Of a stretch of 11,392 nt of DNA, positions 8,406 through 11,392 are shown piece by piece. The first letter of the stretch is position 1. Each line of letters opens with the position of its first letter. This DNA is from Synura sp. LO234KE (lineage: Eukaryota; Sar; Synurophyceae; Synurales; Mallomonadaceae). The notes below the pieces were generated by a model. That model was not told the DNA's origin. It worked only from the letters and a program-made list of their open reading frames with translations, and ran no database searches. The position numbers were made by a program, and so were the translations under genes. The DNA lies in assembly GCA_015143735.1 (NCBI GenBank), contig VKHC01000367.1:1-11392 (forward strand), in the 5' to 3' direction.

Positions 8406-8671
8406 GTTTTATTCGTTAACTGAATCAACAAAATCTGTTATTAGCTAGCATATTGAAACGTCCTTGTTTCCCACTGTGGGCACTGCTGACTACAACGTAC
8501 ACACAGTATATTGTTGAAATGACGTACCCCCATATCTACTTTGAATTTTATTTGACCTCGTATCTTTTCCGCCTAGTAATTTAATCCAATATATTTCACC
8601 AAATTATCTGATCCGAACACAGCTCAACGCTTGGAAATAATTCGATTAGTGTGTCTGATTCCAAGGCAATT
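8406..8671. promoter_or_regulatory. Shared divergent promoter region
   Basis: The 266 bases between two head-to-head start codons must hold the 5' ends of both genes. Visible elements are an 11-base palindrome cccactgtggg at 8470-8480, a TGACGT bZIP/CRE-type core at 8520-8525, a second ACGT core (caacgtac) near 8493-8500, and a CCAAT pentamer followed by tatatt at about 8585-8595, upstream of the plus-strand gene. ACGT-core elements are bound by bZIP factors in plants and algae. Their use here is inference. Confidence 0.55.
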
Positions 8672-11184
8672 ATGAGTCTGATTCTACTTTTTCTGTTCTC
8701 AATAATATTACAGATTACAGTTTCGTTTCATCCGAAAAGTAATAGAATCGACTTGCAACGAATAGAGACTGTCATGGTTTCTTCTGATTTGCGCTCTAAA
8801 GAATATCGGCGACTTCGACCCTTACCATGTTCTGGAATATATAGACCAGATGATGAGGTCGAAATTGTCTCTATGTTTCTTGGACCCGATAAAATGATTG
8901 TAAAAGATATCTCTGATGGACGATGTGTCGCGAAAGGTATAGTTCCGGTTCCGATCAGGGAAAGTGTTGAGTCGGGTCTTCAAGCAGCGATAGATCCAGA
9001 ATCTCGTTCAAACGTATACAAAACTTGGAATTCTGCAGTATTCACTGATCGTGATGGTGGATTTTTTGATAACATATCCCCGCTACTCTCAAAGTGGTCT
9101 AGCAGAATCTCAGCCAAAAAGGAAATTTACGATGACTTACGGTTGAGAGGAAGTTATGTATCGCCTTACCACGGAATTGTGTCAGCTCTGAAGAATTTCG
9201 CGGACTTGGAAATCACAGGCTTATTGATGGAAGTAGCTGACCGGCCCTCTAAATATTCCTTGAGCTTAGGCGGGGCAGTGTTAGTGTCGAGAACGGCCTA
9301 CGCTTCGAACTGGAGACTTCAGCCCTCGCGAGCAAGCACTATTATTGAGGAGTCTCGTAAGAGCGAAGAGGCGAATCTCATCAACTGCGATATGGACGAA
9401 TTGATTGGTATTGCATTTGCGACCAGGCTCCCCGTCTGTGTTTCCGAGTCCCTCTATAGCTCTGTGTGCCTCGATGGCCTTCTCGAAAAACAAGAAAAGG
9501 TAGGAGATCCGATTGTTATTATTCCCCTTGTCCTTGCCCCCGACTAGTTCTCAGTGTACGTAAAGCTAACTGCTCTTATTCCCTCCCTCTGATCGGCCAA
9601 TTCCGATAAACCAATCGTCAGCAATCCTCCTATTCCCCTCCCCAGGTGTGGAAGTCTTTCTGATGTCCTTCCCATTTTCAGGTGTCAGTTAGTGCCCCCT
9701 ACTTCGGGTCTGCGGCGGAGGCCCTGTCCTGGCAGAAGCAAATGCGAGGGCAGAGGGCTAGAGAAGACAATGTAAAGAGGTTTCTGCAGGTAGACGATGA
9801 GAGGAGAGGAGATGATACGCTGTAATATATAGAAGTGAACGTTGTCCCGTTTACGCTACACCGCCCTTCTTTTTGTCGGATTTGCATGACGGTTACTTTC
9901 AGGAACGGAGAATGCCGGAGGTGCCGGATGCCACCACGTTTCTCCGAATGAGCAATAGTGATAAGCTCATCTACCTCCGGTGAGCTAATCCGGTCGGATC
10001 CGGGCTACTCCCCTCCTTTGAGATACACCCAAGGGCCCCTACGAGCGGAGCAGTGGCTAGCGCTGGTCCCTCCCGTCGCATGGGCGGGGGTCTTCCCGCT
10101 TTATCTGTGTGAGCGCTAGCGTTCCCACCGAGTCTGATCGTGCTCACACCATTTTCTTCTTATCCTGTGCGCTGTTGCGGTGCAGTGCGAAGGGAGTGAC
10201 CAATCTTCCCCGACCGCGGGAGGGAGTCCGGGCTGTGGACGCGCTGATGATCCCGTTGCTGGACGAGGAGGTGACAGATATTGAAGTCATGGGACCGTAA
10301 TGGCTGGGAGGGTTGTAGAGACAGAGGTTTCACTGGCTGAGAGGCTAATGGCGTTCCGTTCGTCCCCTTGTATCGTCGTTGGCCTGTATGTGCAGGTGGC
10401 GTACGAGGTATTGCGGCGGCTGGCAGAGACGCGCGGGGACTTCGAGCAGGCGGCCGAGATGGAGGACTTCCAAAGCCGGAAACCCACCCTCGCAAGGTTC
10501 CATCCTAACCTAGCGCTCGCTACAATCTCTGCCACGTGTCCTCCCCCGTTGTCTTGGACAATTGCTCTCCATGTTACCAAATAGCTCTACACCGCAGGTC
10601 GTTGATTCCTCTGTCTCTGTACATGCATGTATGTATGTATCTATGTATGCATGTGGGTTGTAATGCTCGTAGGAAGATCAGGGAGGCGAAGAGTCGCGGG
10701 GACTACGCTCTGGCCAAGCAGCTCTGCGAGGAGTTGAATTCGCTGTCTAGTTTGAAATTCGATCCGACCAGTGTGAACGGGGAGCAGGGGGAGTGGGACG
10801 TGGAGGAATGGTGAGGACAGTCACCTCTCCCGCTCTGCTTTCTAATAGGAGGAAAAGATTTCGCAACAGTTATTTACCTTGATGATATCTTATATCTGCT
10901 CGGCCCTAGCCTCGGTTGCATGTAATTTTAATGTACTCGAAGTACAAAACAAGCGCTGAACTTGAAATGTCTGCGTTTTGTACCTTTTCTAATACCTACC
11001 CGAACGCTGCACTCGTTCACGCTCTAACTTGCCCTATTCGTTTACTTCCGGGATGTCGAGATAAACTTCTGTGATTCTCTAAACCTTCTGCTAATCGATG
11101 CCCTCTCCTCCCCCCACCGTCTACATGTGTATGTGCAGGTACTGGGAGCAGAGGAAGCGAGTTTACGGCATTATCGCAGCATGA
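8672..11184 (+). CDS. Seven-exon gene: plastid-type bifunctional nuclease (DUF151) with UVR domains
   Basis: Reconstructed as exons 8672-9499, 9682-9789, 9903-9979, 10186-10270, 10396-10496, 10673-10810 and 11139-11184: 1383 coding bases, 460 residues, stop TGA. Every intron is GT-AG and every joint keeps the frame. Residues 1-18 form a signal peptide followed by F19-H-P, a bipartite plastid-targeting pattern of red-lineage algae. Residues ~63-265 resemble the DUF151 bifunctional nuclease fold. The family's T-H-D-L helix corresponds to SPYHGIV (164-170), and the closing motif corresponds to INCDMDELIGIAF then LPVCVSESL (237-261), where the family's usual Arg-Pro-Ser-Asp is replaced by Asp-Met-Asp-Glu. 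About 55 extra residues sit in the middle. Residues ~363-395 (GDFEQAAEMEDF) and ~397-430 (ARKIREAKSRGDYALAKQL) are UVR-type helical hairpins. DUF151 plus UVR is the architecture of plant BBD proteins. Nuclease activity is not assured given the altered signature. The first ATG of the frame is used; no ATG lies upstream. Gene structure is firm; domain naming is fairly confident. Confidence 0.75.
9500..9681 (+). other. Intron 1 (182 bases, phase 0)
   Basis: Donor AAG|GTAGGA, acceptor CCCATTTTCAG|GTG. It contains the in-frame TAG at 9545-9547, so a retained intron would end the protein after the nuclease-like domain and before the UVR domains. An alternative acceptor six bases later (GTGTCAG, ending 9687) would remove two residues. 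Confidence 0.75.
9790..9902 (+). other. Intron 2 (113 bases, phase 0)
   Basis: Donor CAG|GTAGAC, acceptor GGTTACTTTCAG|GAA. A second phase-0 donor (AAT|GTAAAG) lies 18 bases upstream and would give a version six residues shorter. Confidence 0.7.
9980..10185 (+). other. Intron 3 (206 bases, phase 2)
   Basis: Donor CCG|GTGAGC, acceptor GCGGTGCAG|TGC. The split codon CG+T restores Arg, and the frame is kept on both sides, which is strong support for both sites. Confidence 0.75.
10271..10395 (+). other. Intron 4 (125 bases, phase 0)
   Basis: Donor GAG|GTGACA, acceptor TGTATGTGCAG|GTG. It carries an in-frame TAA. Removing it joins LLDEE to VAYEVLRRLAE and creates a continuous amphipathic helix. 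Confidence 0.72.
10497..10672 (+). other. Intron 5 (176 bases, phase 2)
   Basis: Donor AAG|GTTCCA (weaker than the others), acceptor TGCTCGTAG|GAA. The split codon AG+G gives Arg and fuses the two UVR-type hairpins without a gap. The intron contains an ATGT microsatellite. Confidence 0.68.
10620..10655. repeat. ATGT tetranucleotide microsatellite
   Basis: About eight imperfect ATGT/ATGC units (atgcatgtatgtatgtat and following) within intron 5, ending 17 bases before the acceptor. Length changes here could influence acceptor recognition. Confidence 0.7.
10811..11138 (+). other. Intron 6 (328 bases, phase 2)
   Basis: Donor ATG|GTGAGG, acceptor TGTATGTGCAG|GTA. The split codon TG+G gives Trp, and the last exon encodes YWEQRKRVYGIIAA before TGA. 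It is the longest intron, with a pyrimidine-rich 3' part. Confidence 0.72.
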
Positions 11185-11392
11185 CGCCCTCCTCTAATCT
11201 GATGATAACCGGCAGCTGTTGTCTCTCCTCCTGTTCGAATTATCTTACACCCTAATTCCGCTCTCTCCTCCGGCCGCTGTACATACATACACTCCGGTCC
11301 CCGATGTCTATGAGGTGCCCGGATTCACGGGACATATCGGGGTTATGAACTATGAAAACTCGACTGACGTGGTAAACATATGTAAAAGAAGT
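11185..11392. other. 3' flank of the nuclease-UVR gene
   Basis: Non-coding as far as can be seen. No exact AATAAA hexamer is present up to the end of the window, so the polyadenylation signal is either non-canonical or lies beyond. Confidence 0.45.

Noticed and set aside
8651-8671. GTG at 8651 as start of the nuclease-UVR gene
   Set aside because: A nuclear eukaryotic gene should use ATG; the ATG at 8672 also puts the hydrophobic signal peptide directly at the N terminus.
9500-9547. Nuclease-like protein ending at the TAG at 9545
   Set aside because: The last codons are intronic: a good donor at 9500 joins in phase to downstream exons that supply the expected UVR domains.
11380-11392. 13-base match (atgtaaaagaagt) between 2030-2042 and the window end
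   Set aside because: About one such match is expected by chance in a window of this size.
1-11392. CRISPR array, bacterial defence island or prophage
   Set aside because: No regularly spaced repeats, no operon structure and no phage or defence protein; introns and the plastid presequence mark the DNA as eukaryotic nuclear.

Overview
The window looks like nuclear DNA of a eukaryotic alga, most likely a stramenopile or another lineage with a red-derived complex plastid. Four things point this way. One gene is reconstructed from seven exons across six GT-AG introns whose phases all match. Start codons sit in Kozak-like contexts. Intergenic DNA is long and AT-rich. The spliced gene begins with a signal peptide whose predicted cleavage point is followed by Phe (VS|FHP), the hallmark of bipartite plastid targeting in these algae. 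No prokaryotic features (Shine-Dalgarno spacing, operons) and no RNA genes were recognised.

Layout. Positions 1-1195 are mostly non-coding, with a purine-rich tract and one small, uncertain frame. Positions 1196-2080 (minus strand) encode a complete, unrecognised seven-pass membrane protein with a large basic, Ala/Ser-rich loop between segments 5 and 6. Positions 2081-2780 are AT-rich and contain a degenerate direct repeat. Positions ~2790-6290 are a more GC-rich block with no intact gene. It carries fragmented, frame-hopping, stop-interrupted open stretches on both strands, and I read it as probable decayed coding DNA, perhaps an old mobile element, without being able to name a family. Positions 6290-7450 return to AT-rich DNA with a few small frames, one of which starts like a secretory leader.

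The right third holds the two best-supported genes, arranged head to head around a 266-bp shared promoter region. On the minus strand (7452-8405) is a tandem universal stress protein with an N-myristoylation signal; its first domain keeps a modified ATP-binding motif and its second domain has lost it. On the plus strand (8672-11184) is a 460-residue protein with a predicted plastid presequence, a divergent bifunctional-nuclease (DUF151) domain and two C-terminal UVR-type helical hairpins. A simple open-frame view of this gene stops at 9547 inside intron 1 and misses the UVR half. The divergent arrangement suggests, but does not prove, co-regulation of a membrane-anchored stress protein and a plastid nuclease-like protein.

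I did not find a defence system, CRISPR array, intact transposon or biosynthetic cluster. The main new points are the reconstructed nuclease-UVR gene, with its altered signature and uneven base composition, and the unrecognised 7TM protein.
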